From Clostridium fungisolvens (GTDB lineage Bacteria; Bacillota; Clostridia; Clostridiales; Clostridiaceae), in contig NZ_BLZR01000001.1 in assembly GCF_014193895.1 (NCBI RefSeq), positions 2,108,001 to 2,172,000 of the forward strand: DNA of 64,000 nucleotides, given 5' to 3'. A program made the translations under genes and the position numbers. The notes below the pieces were generated by a model. It was not told where the DNA came from. It searched no databases and saw only the letters and a program-made list of their open reading frames with translations. Below are positions 42,694-52,852 of the stretch, piece by piece. Positions within the stretch are counted from its first letter, which is position 1; each line of letters starts with the position of its first letter.

Positions 42694-45600
42694 ATGTATC
42701 CTTTTAGTATATTAAATAACGTAGTATTTTTAGATATTGAGACAACTGGACTCAATCCATTAGAAGATAGAATAATAGAAATTGGTGCAGTTAAAATAAA
42801 AGATAATATTGTTACTAAGTTTAGTAGTTTAGTAGATCCAAAAATGGAAGTTCCATTAAATATTCTTGATTTGTGTACTGGAATAAATCAAGAAGCATTG
42901 GAGAGTGCACCTGAATTGGATGAAGTTATGAACAATTTGGTTGACTTTATTGAAGAATTTCCGATAATTTGTCATAACGCAGCTTTTGAAAAGAGTTTTC
43001 TTAAAGTAGAAAATAAGTTTTTGGATTCATTGGAGCTTATAGCTATTCTTTTTCCTGAGTTTCATGAATTTAATCTCCAATATTTGATGAAAAAACTTTT
43101 ACCTAAGAATAGGATAGAAATACATAGAGGACTTAGTGATTCAGAAGATACTATTGAAGTCGTTAATTATGCCATAAGTATGTTTTACTTTGATAATGGT
43201 TTTACAATCCCAATGAGTATCACAGAGCTAGAAGCATGGGATTGGTATAGGTTTATAACAAACATAAATATGGATGATGTTAAGAATTTTATTTCCAATA
43301 TCCCCCAGAAAACTAAAGTGGAAAATCAAAAAAAATATACTGTCTTTGCTCTTAAAGACTATGAAAAACTTTTCGAAAATGAAGATATATGGAAAAGAAA
43401 TAGAAGTGGCTATAAGCTTAGGCCTCAGCAAAGAGATGCATCTAGGTTCATAAAAGAAGGGTTAGAAGGAAACAAGTTTACTATTATGGAAGCTCCTACT
43501 GGACTTGGAAAAAGTATGGCGTATTTATTGCCTGCTTCTATTTATACTCATCTAGAAGAGGAAAAAGTTATTGTTTCTACAAATACAAAAGGACTTCAGA
43601 ATCAATTGGTTGATAAGGATATTCCAAACCTTTTAGAGGCTTTGAACTTGAAAAATGATATTAGCTATACATTAATAAAAGGGAAAAGTAATTATTTATG
43701 CTATTATAGATTTGAAGATATAGAGTATCCAAAAGATATGAAAAACCTCATAGGTTATATCTATTTAAAGAGATTAATTACAGAAAAAAGCTTTGGTGAT
43801 ATAGAAGAAATTAATTATCTAATAAAAGAGAAGTTTAATTTAAGTGGCTTACTAGAGCAGTGTTTTTGTGATTCAGAGCTTTGTGATGTAGATAGCTGCA
43901 AATATCGAGATATGTGTTATTATGCTTCTAAGGTGGAAGCGTTAAAAGAAGCTCAATTAATAGTAGTGAATCATTCTTTATTAGTTAAGTGGCCATATCA
44001 GAGTGTAGCTCCACTTGAAAACATCGTAATTGATGAAGCACATAATCTTGTACAGGAAGCTTATGAGGCTTTTGAGGAGACACTTGTATCTTATGAATTT
44101 TATAAGTTTTTAACAGAGATATATGATGAGGAAGGGAAAAATGGCTTCTTATATTACCTATCACTCAGAGCAAAAAATAATAATTTGCCTTTAAAAAATA
44201 TACAAATAGGAATAAATCATTGCCTAGAACAAATAGAAAATGTAGGATTAGCTTTTGATAGCTATATAAATTCTAACTTAATAAATAGAGATTATAATAT
44301 AAAAGAACACTTAAACAAAAATAATCCAAATATGACGGGGATTATAAAATGTTTACAATATTTAAAAGAAGATATTGCAGACTTAAATTTAAATATTGAT
44401 AAAGCTGTTAATGTTTTGAAAGAGATAACTGCTCTAGAAAAAGATAAACGGCTAAAGATAATGATTGAAAAAGTTGAAGTAATAAGCGGATATATTAAGC
44501 TGATTGAAAATGTAATTGAACAAAGTAAAAATGACCACTGTTTTTATTTTGAAGTTGAAAAAAATCTTAAGTGGTGGAAAATTTCAAGCATTCCTTTAGA
44601 TGTATCAAGTGATTTTTATGAAAAAGTGTTGAAAGGTACTAAAAGTTGTTTATTTATATCTGCTACATTAAGCACAGATAATGGATACAATAATTTGAAA
44701 AATAATTTAGGAATAAGCATAGCTAAATCACAGCATAAAGAAATAATAGAGGTACCTCCTATAGAACCGGTTTTTGATTATAAAGGAAGAAGCGCAATAT
44801 ACAGCTTTGATAGCATGGACCCAAATGATATTGGCGCTTTCTCAGAAGAAATGAAAAGTTTTGTTTTAGAGCTTTTAAATAATATTGAAGGAAATATAAT
44901 TATTCTCTTTACAAGTAAAAAAAGATTACAAGCTTTTAAATCTGCTGCTGCATTGGAACTTAAAAATTTAGATGTAAGAATTGTAGAAGGAAAAAAAGAC
45001 ATAGAAAAGCTTAAATCCAGAGAAAAAAGGTTTATACTATTGGGTTCAAAAGGCTTTTTTGAAGGAATAGATATTCCAGGAGACACTATGACTAATGTAA
45101 TCTTAGATAAGGTTCCCAATATTAATAGTAAAGAACCACTATATAAATCTTTAGTAGAAAAGGGGCTTGAAAGAGGAAAAGATTATTGGCAATCTTATGC
45201 TAATGTTAATTTTCCAATTGTATCTATTGACCTAAAACAGATTTATGGAAGAATTATAAGAACAGAATATGATTATGGAGCACTTTTTATTATGAGCAAG
45301 TTTGATAGGAATAACTCAACAATTAGGAAGCTCGAAAAACAGTTGCATGGTGTTCCTATAGTAAGAAAAGAACAAGAAGAAATTTTTAAAGATTTGAAAC
45401 TAAGAACATTAAGATGGAAACAAATGAATCTTTACAAAATAATGAAGGAAGTTAAAAATACTTTATTTGAAGAATTAAAAAGAAAAAAACAGGAAAATAA
45501 CAGTTCATCTATTAAAGATGTTGAGAGTTACGTGAATAATTTTATGCTAGAAGAATATGAAAAAAGAAATTTGAAGTATGATGTACATATTTATTTCACT

Positions 45601-45696
45601 GAGCAATTAATGATATATATAAACGGAATAAAAATAAATCTAGGGAACAATAAAAAAGCAATAACACAGTACTTTGAAGATATTTTATGTTTTTAA
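42694..45696 (+). CDS. dinG: DinG family helicase fused to a DEDDh exonuclease
   Basis: A 1000-residue protein. Residues 1-165 are a DnaQ-like 3'-5' exonuclease (FLDIETTGLNP with D and E of motif ExoI, ...CHNAAFEKSF, and HRGLSDSEDT in motif III). The rest is a superfamily 2 XPD/DinG-type helicase with Walker A EAPTGLGKS near 266-274 and DEAH near 447-450. A four-cysteine stretch CFCDSELCDVDSCKYRDMCYY resembles the iron-sulfur ligand region of XPD-like helicases. This exonuclease-helicase fusion is usual in Gram-positive DinG. It acts on DNA during repair or replication. ATG 42694 follows GAGGAG. Confidence 0.92.
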   Translation: MYPFSILNNVVFLDIETTGLNPLEDRIIEIGAVKIKDNIVTKFSSLVDPKMEVPLNILDLCTGINQEALESAPELDEVMNNLVDFIEEFPIICHNAAFEKSFLKVENKFLDSLELIAILFPEFHEFNLQYLMKKLLPKNRIEIHRGLSDSEDTIEVVNYAISMFYFDNGFTIPMSITELEAWDWYRFITNINMDDVKNFISNIPQKTKVENQKKYTVFALKDYEKLFENEDIWKRNRSGYKLRPQQRDASRFIKEGLEGNKFTIMEAPTGLGKSMAYLLPASIYTHLEEEKVIVSTNTKGLQNQLVDKDIPNLLEALNLKNDISYTLIKGKSNYLCYYRFEDIEYPKDMKNLIGYIYLKRLITEKSFGDIEEINYLIKEKFNLSGLLEQCFCDSELCDVDSCKYRDMCYYASKVEALKEAQLIVVNHSLLVKWPYQSVAPLENIVIDEAHNLVQEAYEAFEETLVSYEFYKFLTEIYDEEGKNGFLYYLSLRAKNNNLPLKNIQIGINHCLEQIENVGLAFDSYINSNLINRDYNIKEHLNKNNPNMTGIIKCLQYLKEDIADLNLNIDKAVNVLKEITALEKDKRLKIMIEKVEVISGYIKLIENVIEQSKNDHCFYFEVEKNLKWWKISSIPLDVSSDFYEKVLKGTKSCLFISATLSTDNGYNNLKNNLGISIAKSQHKEIIEVPPIEPVFDYKGRSAIYSFDSMDPNDIGAFSEEMKSFVLELLNNIEGNIIILFTSKKRLQAFKSAAALELKNLDVRIVEGKKDIEKLKSREKRFILLGSKGFFEGIDIPGDTMTNVILDKVPNINSKEPLYKSLVEKGLERGKDYWQSYANVNFPIVSIDLKQIYGRIIRTEYDYGALFIMSKFDRNNSTIRKLEKQLHGVPIVRKEQEEIFKDLKLRTLRWKQMNLYKIMKEVKNTLFEELKRKKQENNSSSIKDVESYVNNFMLEEYEKRNLKYDVHIYFTEQLMIYINGIKINLGNNKKAITQYFEDILCF

Positions 45697-45708
45697 GTTT
45701 GTTTTAAA

Positions 45709-45747
45709 TTAAAGGTGTCTTGCAATACCAATTGCAGATGCCTTTAA
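45709..45747 (+). terminator. Hairpin after dinG
   Basis: TTAAAGG...TGCAAT pairs with ATTGCA...CCTTTAA; no strong T run, so weak. Confidence 0.45.
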
Positions 45748-45795
45748 AATTTAAATTAAGATTTTTATGTAATTGTATACATTCTTCGACACATA

Positions 45796-45857
45796 TTGAC
45801 AAAAGAATTATAAAGTTTTATTATAATAATATGTTTAAGAGATTAAACCAATAAACG
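45796..45857 (+). promoter_or_regulatory. Promoter and operator of the second ArsR-family gene
   Basis: TTGACA 45796-45801, 17 nt, TATTAT 45819-45824, then the dyad GTTTAA-4 nt-TTAAAC at 45833-45848 followed by CCAATAAAC. The same 25-bp pattern recurs at 46215. Confidence 0.7.
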
Positions 45858-45870
45858 GTTGGAGGTTAGT

Positions 45871-46197
45871 ATGGATAATAAGCCAAATAAGGAACAAATT
45901 ATAGATATATTTAGGCAATGCATTCCTTTTTTTAATGTTTTAGCTGATGAAAACAGACAAAATATAATTATGCTTTTAGCAGAAGAAGAAGAAGGACTTA
46001 ATGTAAATAAGATTACTGAAGGAATTTCACTTTCTAGACCTGCTATTTCACATCATCTAAAGATATTAAAACAGGCAGGTTTTGTAGGAATAAAAAAAGT
46101 AGGTACTGAAAATTTTTATTTTCTTACGTTAAAAAGCCCAATAGAAAAAATTAAGCTACTTATGAGTTTTATAGAGGGCACTTGTCATTTTAGATAA
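45871..46197 (+). CDS. ArsR-type winged-helix regulator without metal motif
   Basis: A 108-residue protein started at ATG 45871, six nt after GGAGG; an upstream TTG gives a few extra residues but overlaps that site. The fold is seen in FNVLADENRQNIIMLLAE, then LSRPAISHHLKILKQAGFVGIKK. There is no cysteine in the position of the ArsR metal site, so it is probably a non-metal sensor. It precedes a YhgE/Pip protein gene, and both carry the same dyad upstream, so it likely controls itself and that gene. Confidence 0.85.
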   Translation: MDNKPNKEQIIDIFRQCIPFFNVLADENRQNIIMLLAEEEEGLNVNKITEGISLSRPAISHHLKILKQAGFVGIKKVGTENFYFLTLKSPIEKIKLLMSFIEGTCHFR

Positions 46198-46214
46198 ATT
46201 TTTTTGCGTCGTTG

Positions 46215-46239
46215 GTTTAATTGATTAAACGAATAAACA
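46215..46239. promoter_or_regulatory. Second copy of the ArsR-type operator, before the YhgE/Pip gene
   Basis: GTTTAAT-TG-ATTAAAC (46215-46230), followed by GAATAAAC. It agrees with the 45833 site at GTTTAA-nn-GATTAAAC-nn-ATAAAC. Confidence 0.6.
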
Positions 46240-46329
46240 TAAATAATATTATCCATTTTAACCTCCGTGTTAAAAAACTTATCTTATATGATAAGAAAAA
46301 TAGTAATACAAGTTAAGGGAGGTAAAAGA

Positions 46330-48684
46330 ATGAACGGAAAAAATAAGACAAGCAGTAAAAAAACGCTAATTATCATTTTAAGCATAGCATTAGCAGCAGT
46401 AATGTTCATACCAATGCTTTATTCTTCTATTTACCTTGGAGCATTCTGGGATCCATATGGTAGGCTTGACAATGTACCAGTAGCCTTTGTAAATATGGAT
46501 AAGTCAGTTACTAAGGATGGCAAGGAGTACGCAGTAGGAAAGGAACTTGAGAAGAATCTAAAAACAAATGATAAAGTAGCTTGGAAGTTTGTGAGCTATG
46601 AAGATGCTCAAAAAGGCGTTAAAGGCACTGACTATTATGCGATGATAGAAATACCTGAAGATTTTTCTCAAAAAATTGCTGCTTCACAGGATGGAACATT
46701 TAATACTCCTGAGGTAATTTATGAAGGAAATAAAGGAAGAAACTTTGTATTTTCTCAAATATCAGAAAAGGTAGCAGAAAGTATTAAGACTGAAGTAAGT
46801 TCAAGTATTCAGAAAGAGATCTCTAAAGCATTAATTGACAGTTTGTATGATGTTAAGGTTTCTATCAAAGATGCTGGTGACGGTGCATCACAGTTACAAG
46901 ATGGTACTCAGAAGCTTTTAGATGGTAGTAAAACCTTAGCTGATGGACTTGGGACTGCTGCAAGTGGATCAGGACAATTAAAAGATGGTTTAATGCAAGC
47001 GAGTAACGGAGCTGCAACTCTTGAAAATGGAACAAAGCAATTATTAGATGGAAGTAATACTTTATCAAGTGGACTTAATCAAGCTTCTAATGGATCAGCA
47101 GGTTTAATATCAGGATTAAATACACTTGCTAATGGAGAAGCTCAAGTTGTAGATGGTTCTGGAAAATTAATAGATGGATTAAATACATTTAAGCAAAACT
47201 TAACAGCTAGCAATGATCAGATACCTAAACTTGTCGGTGGTGCTAAAGCCCTTAGTGATGGAACTGCTGCATTAAAGGCTGGGGCAAAAGATTTAACTTA
47301 TGACAATGTTAAAGCATTAGCAGATGGGATTAATTTAGAAAGTGGTGCTATTAGCAATGCAAATAGTAAGATTGATCCAAGCCTTCTAAATGATATAAAT
47401 AATTCTAGTTTAACAGATATTGATAAGCAAAAAATAGCTTTGTTAATCGGAACTATTAAAAGTTTAAATACTGCTAACCAAAATAACAACATAGGTGGAC
47501 ACCTTTCAGATTTAGCTGAAGCAGTAAAACCGCTACCTGATACTTTACAACAGTTAAGTGACGGTTCTAAGAATCTTTATTCTGGGATAAATCAATTAGT
47601 GAGCGGTCTATCAGAAACTCAAAACAAAGCAGCAGTCGGTGTAGATCAGCTTATAGCTGGAGCAAAAGCAATTCAAAATGGTAGCTCAGCTTTGCAAGCA
47701 GGTTTAAATACAGCAACTGAAAAAACTGGTGAGTTATCTAGTGGTTTGAATCAATTGAGTATTGGCTCAACTTCTTTAAGAGATGGCTTACAATCTGCCA
47801 GTGCTGGAACTACTAGTTTAAAAGACGGGTTAAATACAGCGGCAGTAAAAACAGGAGAATTAACAGATGGACTTAATAAATTAAGCAGCGGTTCAGTAGC
47901 GCTGAAGAATGGATTAAATGATGCTAATGATGGAGCTGCTAAACTTAAAGATGGACTAATTAGTGGTTTTGATAAAATGAATGAAAACTTGAAGTTTAAC
48001 TCTGATAATATGTCTAAGTTTGTATCAGCACCAGTTACCCTTAAGGATAACTCAATAAATGATATTAAGTATTATGGAGAAGGACTTGCACCATACTTTG
48101 TATGTCTTTCTTTATGGTTAGGCTCTATGTTCATAAACCTTGTATTATCAATAGCAAAGAAGCTTAATGTGACTGAGAATAGGTTTATTAGGAGCTTTGG
48201 TGGTAAATTTGCATTTGGTGCAATAATGGCAACTTTACAAGCCTTGATTTTAAGCTTTGCGTTAGTTAAGGGATTAAACATTGATGCTACAAACATAACA
48301 AGTTTTTATGTAAGTAATATCTTTATTGCAATTGTGTTCTTTAGTGTAATGTATGGAGTATCTCATGCTATTGGGGTAATAGGTACGCCAATAATGTTCA
48401 TTATATTCCTTTTACAACTATCATCTTCAGGTGGAACTTTCCCAATAGAGACAGCTCCTACTTTTTATAGAGTTGTTGGACAAATCTTCCCGATGACCTA
48501 TGCGATAAATACACTTAGAATGATTATCGGCGGAGTAAATACTGCAGTTCTACATAAAGACATAATTATACTTCTAACATTTATGATTGCTTTCTTAGGC
48601 GGTGGCTTTACTTTAAGAGTAATACTTAACCTGTTTAAGAGCAAAGATAACGATGATGATGCTCAAGAGTTAAATGCAGCATAG
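46330..48684 (+). CDS. YhgE/Pip family membrane protein
   Basis: A 784-residue protein of the phage-infection-protein/YhgE group. ATG 46330 follows GGGAGG. One N-terminal span (about 12-38) leads to a large extracellular domain. Residues 190-580 hold many short repeats of the type DGxxxLxxGLxxAxxGxxxLxDG, which form a long coiled-coil rod. Five or six spans at the C-terminus resemble an ABC-2 exporter channel. Relatives include the lactococcal phage receptor Pip and proteins linked to ESX/type VII loci, but no ESX genes are near. The preceding ArsR-type gene probably controls it. Confidence 0.87.
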   Translation: MNGKNKTSSKKTLIIILSIALAAVMFIPMLYSSIYLGAFWDPYGRLDNVPVAFVNMDKSVTKDGKEYAVGKELEKNLKTNDKVAWKFVSYEDAQKGVKGTDYYAMIEIPEDFSQKIAASQDGTFNTPEVIYEGNKGRNFVFSQISEKVAESIKTEVSSSIQKEISKALIDSLYDVKVSIKDAGDGASQLQDGTQKLLDGSKTLADGLGTAASGSGQLKDGLMQASNGAATLENGTKQLLDGSNTLSSGLNQASNGSAGLISGLNTLANGEAQVVDGSGKLIDGLNTFKQNLTASNDQIPKLVGGAKALSDGTAALKAGAKDLTYDNVKALADGINLESGAISNANSKIDPSLLNDINNSSLTDIDKQKIALLIGTIKSLNTANQNNNIGGHLSDLAEAVKPLPDTLQQLSDGSKNLYSGINQLVSGLSETQNKAAVGVDQLIAGAKAIQNGSSALQAGLNTATEKTGELSSGLNQLSIGSTSLRDGLQSASAGTTSLKDGLNTAAVKTGELTDGLNKLSSGSVALKNGLNDANDGAAKLKDGLISGFDKMNENLKFNSDNMSKFVSAPVTLKDNSINDIKYYGEGLAPYFVCLSLWLGSMFINLVLSIAKKLNVTENRFIRSFGGKFAFGAIMATLQALILSFALVKGLNIDATNITSFYVSNIFIAIVFFSVMYGVSHAIGVIGTPIMFIIFLLQLSSSGGTFPIETAPTFYRVVGQIFPMTYAINTLRMIIGGVNTAVLHKDIIILLTFMIAFLGGGFTLRVILNLFKSKDNDDDAQELNAA

Positions 48685-48712
48685 ATAAATAAAATAATTT
48701 AATGATATATAG

Positions 48713-48745
48713 AAAAAAGGTAGTTCAAATCGAACTGCCTTTTTT
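48713..48745 (+). terminator. Terminator of the YhgE/Pip gene
   Basis: AAAAAAGGTAGTTC pairs with GAACTGCCTTTTTT around a 5-nt loop. Confidence 0.85.
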
Positions 48746-49096
48746 GCATTTCAATTTATTATTTTAAAACTAATTTGCTAATTCATACTACTCAGTCTAT
48801 TTATTTTAATATTGTATAGAAGAAAGAACTTTGTTTTATCATAATCTCAATTAAATGTAGTTATATACAGCAGAAAATACATATAATTATAATTTTTTAA
48901 AAGTGAAAATACTATCTGATAATAGTGTGTAATTGAGTCTTATTAAGTAATTAACATGGATTTATAATTTACTTTATTGGATGTTAACCAGCTAATTATA
49001 AAATTATAAATTGACATACTATTTTATAATAATGTAAAATAGTTTATATAAGTATGAAATGTTTATTATCTAAAATAGTATGAAAGGGGTTATTAT
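48746..49096. other. Intergenic region before the GH51 gene
   Basis: AT-rich, no gene. The only recognisable parts are the promoter and dyad at 49011-49043. Confidence 0.5.
49011..49043 (+). promoter_or_regulatory. GH51 gene promoter with operator in the spacer
   Basis: TTGACA 49011-49016, 18 nt, TAAAAT 49035-49040. A 9-bp dyad ACTATTTTA (49018-49026) / TAAAATAGT (49035-49043) fills the spacer and covers the -10, the layout of a repressed sugar-utilisation promoter. Confidence 0.55.
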
Positions 49097-52000
49097 ATGA
49101 GACAGTACAATGATAAGATTAATTATAGTGATAAAATGATTGCGCATTATAAATTTGATGATTTAAACCATGTAGGCAAAGATAGTTCGAATAATGGAAA
49201 CCATGGAGAAGTATTAGGAGAAGCAAAGCCAATTATTAAAACAGTTGCTGGTAAAATCGCTGCAAAGTTTCAAGGAGGGAAACATAAAACCTCCTACATA
49301 AGTCTACCTTCCAATTTACTCAAAGATGTAAATGATAACACAGGATTAACAATATCAACATGGGTATATTTAGATAAAGGATTAAGTGTGTGGGAGAGAA
49401 TTTTTGATTTCGGAAAAGGACCAGCAGGCCCATATTTATTCTTAACTCGTAATTTACGTGGAGTATTAAATGCAGGAGCTGATATTGTTGCTGATGCTGG
49501 ACAAACTTATCCAATTGGAGAGTGGCTACATGTTGCATATACGATTTTTGGCACTGAGGGAGGAACTTTAAGTAATGCTGGCCCAATCGTATACGTTAAT
49601 GGCAGGGTAGTAGCTAACGGATTAATAAGTCAAACCTCTAGCGGAACTTATGCAAAGCTTAGAGAATGGTTTGATACCTTTAATAAAGAAGAAAATTATA
49701 GCAGTAATAGCATAGGTAAATCTCAACATGAAGTGGATGTTGATTTCTGTGGTTCACTTACAGATTTTCGTGTTTATAAAGCAGCTTTAAGTGAAGATGA
49801 AGTGATTGAGGTTATGTGTGAAGCTCTGACTGATGAAGGAATAGTAAATTTAGCAAAAGATAAGTACTTATCATTTCCAGCTTCAATTTTGTCTAATGAT
49901 GTAACTTTACCTACAGCTCTTATGGGTGGAAAAGTAAATGTTTACTGGGAATCAAGTAATAAGGATGTTTTAACCGATGAAGGTGTAGTAAAGTCTATAG
50001 AGAAACCTCAAGGAATAACAATTACTGCTAAGTTGCAAAAGGGGAGTTATTCCACAGAAAAGTCTTTTGAAATATCTGTTCTTCCAAAAGATCTGCCACA
50101 ATATATGCTAACAATTGACGGAAGCAAGGAAGTTGTTGATATAAGCGAAACTTTATATGGTCTATTTTATGAAGATATAAATAATGCTGCAGATGGTGGA
50201 ATTTATGCAGAACTCGTAAGAAACCGTTCCTTTGAAGCTTTTTCTTTTGACACTTATTCCATAGAGTCGGGAGAAAATGCAGTATCTACTGGAAGAAATC
50301 ATACTCCATTAGAAGCTTGGTACGGAGATTTAGATAAGGTTAAAGTTAAAAATGAAGGGGGATTAAATGATTTCTTTAAAATAGAAGATAAAGAAATTAA
50401 CTCTTATTATGTTACAGTTGCTAGCGGCGCAACTATATATAATAGAGGTTTTTCAGATACAAATAACTATTGCTCTATGTTCATAAGAAACGACGCAAAA
50501 TATGACTTTACAATTTGGGCAAAGGCAGAGAAAGAATCTACTATAACACTTGAATTAAAAGATAGTGATAATAATGCAATTAGTGATGTGGCGGTAGTTA
50601 AGGTAGAAGGAAATAATACTTGGAAAAAGTATGGTGTAGAAACTAAAGTTGTATTAACTGGCTCTAAGTCAGTACTTGGTCAGCTTGTGTTAAGCTTTGA
50701 AGGTGAAGTATCAATTGATATGGTATCTTTAGTTCCTGAGGATGTTTGGGGGGTGTCTGAAGAAAAATCCTCAAAGACTGCTCACTTTAACTATAATGGG
50801 AATCCAAATTATAGATTGAGAAGAGATTTGGTTGAGTCCTTAGTAAAGCTTCACCCAACCTTCTTACGTTTTCCAGGAGGATGTATTTCTGAAGGGTCTT
50901 TTATATGGGACAATGTTTATGATTGGAAGGATTCTGTAGATGATGTTGAGTTACGTAAGGAAAACTTTAATGTATGGGGATATGGTATGACTATGGGTCT
51001 TGGCTATATGGAATACTTCCAATTAGCTGAAGATCTAAATGCAACACCACTTCCTGTAATGGCTTGTGGTGTTTTATGTCAGGCTCGTTCAGATTATGCT
51101 AACCCAGCAGGAGGAGCACTTAGAGATAGATATATCAATAACTTTACTGACCTTATAGACTTTGCAATAAGTACTGACTTTGAAAATAATAAATGGGCAA
51201 AGCTACGTAAAAAAATGGGGCATGAAGCACCTTTTGATCTTCATTATTTAGGAGTTGGTAATGAAAACTGGGGGACTGAATTCTTTGCTAGTTTTGAAAT
51301 TTTTAAGGCAGCAATTGATGAGTATATGGAAAAGAATTATCCTGGTTATGTGTTATATATTATATCAACTGTGGGAGCTCAAGCAGATGATGATGCGTAT
51401 CAAAATGGATGGAAGTTCTTAAGTGGTAATTTAACCGGAACTACAAAGGTAAGCTTTACTGATGGAAAGATAAGTACTGAAGAAGAAGTTTCTTGGTATA
51501 AGAAACAAAGTCATTACATGGAGACAATAGCAGATGAACATTATTATCGTTCAAACCAATATCTTTTAAATAATGTTGATAGATACAACTATTATTATAG
51601 AGCCTACAATTCTGATGGCAGCTTAAATGAAAAAGAAACTTCAAAGGTTTTTGTTGGAGAATATGCTTCAACAGATAAGAATACATTATCAGGAGCAATA
51701 GCTGAAGCAGCAGTAATGACTGGGTTTGAAAACAATTCAGATGTAGTAAGGCTTGCGGCAACAGCACCGCTATTTAACAAAGTTTTGACTGACGATGTTT
51801 ACAGATGGACACCAGATTGTATTTGGTTCGATGATGAAACAGTATGGCACACACCAAACTATTATGTACAACAATTATTTGCTAAATATATAGGAATGAA
51901 GACATTAAAAACGTCTTTCTCTAGTTATCAAAAAGGTGAAAAGAAAGAACTAGTTTCATGTGGAGGTATTGAAATTGCCACTGGAAATGCAGAAATTGCT

Positions 52001-52852
52001 ATAAAAAATGTGAAAATTCTTTGTAATGAAAGTGGAAAAATAATTTTTGAACAAGATTTTACAAAGGAATTAAGTGAGATTTGGAATGTGATTCCTGGAT
52101 CTGCAGGTTATACAATTGATTCAACAAAAGGTCTAGTTCTTAAAGCTCAAGCATCGGGACTTAATGGATTATATATAATGAATGATAAATGGAAAAACTA
52201 TAAAGTAGAAGTCCTAGCCTCTAAAATTCAAGGTATTGACGGATTCTATGTTGGAGTAGGACTAACAAACGTTGAACTTGAAAGTAAAAATGTATTAGAG
52301 TACGCAATTGCTTACGGTGGTAATGCAACTGGTGTGAAGGTGTTTAAAAATGGGGTAGAAGGTTATACTTTAGGTGATTATTCATCCAGTACAGCGTCAG
52401 GGAATTTAAGAGCTGCAACATATGAGGAAATAAAGAACGGTATAGAATATTCTATTACTGTAAATTATGGTGGGGTTCACGGTAGTAATTTAATTTGCTC
52501 GTATAACGATGGTGTCAATTTTAGTAAAGTATTAGATTACAAGCTGGAAGCTTATAATAATCAAGTATTTAATTCAGTAACACGAGATTCTGAACATGTT
52601 TATATTAAACTTGTAAATGCAGACAATTTCCAGAAAAAAATAAATGTAGATATTAAAGACATTTATTTATCTGATAGAGCTAAGGCAATTGTATTAACAG
52701 GAGAAGAAGATATTGCCCATCTACCTAATGTAAATAAGAAGAATGATGAAAAGATAATTCCAGTAGAACTAGATATAAAATTAATAAACAATAGTGTAAC
52801 ATTGGATTTGCCATCAAACTCTGTGAATGTATTGGTTTTTGATATAATATAA
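49097..52852 (+). CDS. Large GH51 alpha-L-arabinofuranosidase with LamG domain
   Basis: A 1251-residue modular enzyme releasing arabinose from arabinan or arabinoxylan. Residues 15-245 are a LamG/concanavalin-like domain (MIAHYKFDD...NGNHGEV...GLTISTWVYLD). Residues 255-330 are a bacterial Ig-like segment, and 340-980 hold the GH51 catalytic part: YGLFYEDINNAADGGIYAEL, FPGGCISEG, acid/base E723 in GVGNENWG, nucleophile E855 in VGEYAST. A further beta-sandwich (about 985-1170) and the GH51 C-terminal domain follow. No signal peptide is visible, odd for such architecture. ATG 49097 follows AAAGGGG. Confidence 0.9.
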   Translation: MRQYNDKINYSDKMIAHYKFDDLNHVGKDSSNNGNHGEVLGEAKPIIKTVAGKIAAKFQGGKHKTSYISLPSNLLKDVNDNTGLTISTWVYLDKGLSVWERIFDFGKGPAGPYLFLTRNLRGVLNAGADIVADAGQTYPIGEWLHVAYTIFGTEGGTLSNAGPIVYVNGRVVANGLISQTSSGTYAKLREWFDTFNKEENYSSNSIGKSQHEVDVDFCGSLTDFRVYKAALSEDEVIEVMCEALTDEGIVNLAKDKYLSFPASILSNDVTLPTALMGGKVNVYWESSNKDVLTDEGVVKSIEKPQGITITAKLQKGSYSTEKSFEISVLPKDLPQYMLTIDGSKEVVDISETLYGLFYEDINNAADGGIYAELVRNRSFEAFSFDTYSIESGENAVSTGRNHTPLEAWYGDLDKVKVKNEGGLNDFFKIEDKEINSYYVTVASGATIYNRGFSDTNNYCSMFIRNDAKYDFTIWAKAEKESTITLELKDSDNNAISDVAVVKVEGNNTWKKYGVETKVVLTGSKSVLGQLVLSFEGEVSIDMVSLVPEDVWGVSEEKSSKTAHFNYNGNPNYRLRRDLVESLVKLHPTFLRFPGGCISEGSFIWDNVYDWKDSVDDVELRKENFNVWGYGMTMGLGYMEYFQLAEDLNATPLPVMACGVLCQARSDYANPAGGALRDRYINNFTDLIDFAISTDFENNKWAKLRKKMGHEAPFDLHYLGVGNENWGTEFFASFEIFKAAIDEYMEKNYPGYVLYIISTVGAQADDDAYQNGWKFLSGNLTGTTKVSFTDGKISTEEEVSWYKKQSHYMETIADEHYYRSNQYLLNNVDRYNYYYRAYNSDGSLNEKETSKVFVGEYASTDKNTLSGAIAEAAVMTGFENNSDVVRLAATAPLFNKVLTDDVYRWTPDCIWFDDETVWHTPNYYVQQLFAKYIGMKTLKTSFSSYQKGEKKELVSCGGIEIATGNAEIAIKNVKILCNESGKIIFEQDFTKELSEIWNVIPGSAGYTIDSTKGLVLKAQASGLNGLYIMNDKWKNYKVEVLASKIQGIDGFYVGVGLTNVELESKNVLEYAIAYGGNATGVKVFKNGVEGYTLGDYSSSTASGNLRAATYEEIKNGIEYSITVNYGGVHGSNLICSYNDGVNFSKVLDYKLEAYNNQVFNSVTRDSEHVYIKLVNADNFQKKINVDIKDIYLSDRAKAIVLTGEEDIAHLPNVNKKNDEKIIPVELDIKLINNSVTLDLPSNSVNVLVFDII

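Noticed and set aside
46865..47500. Minus-strand frames inside the YhgE/Pip gene
   Set aside because: These mirror frames are created by the short protein repeats and have no ribosome sites.
46330..48684. Type VII (ESX) secretion locus
   Set aside because: Only a YhgE/Pip-like protein is present; no WXG100, EssC or other ESX gene lies nearby.
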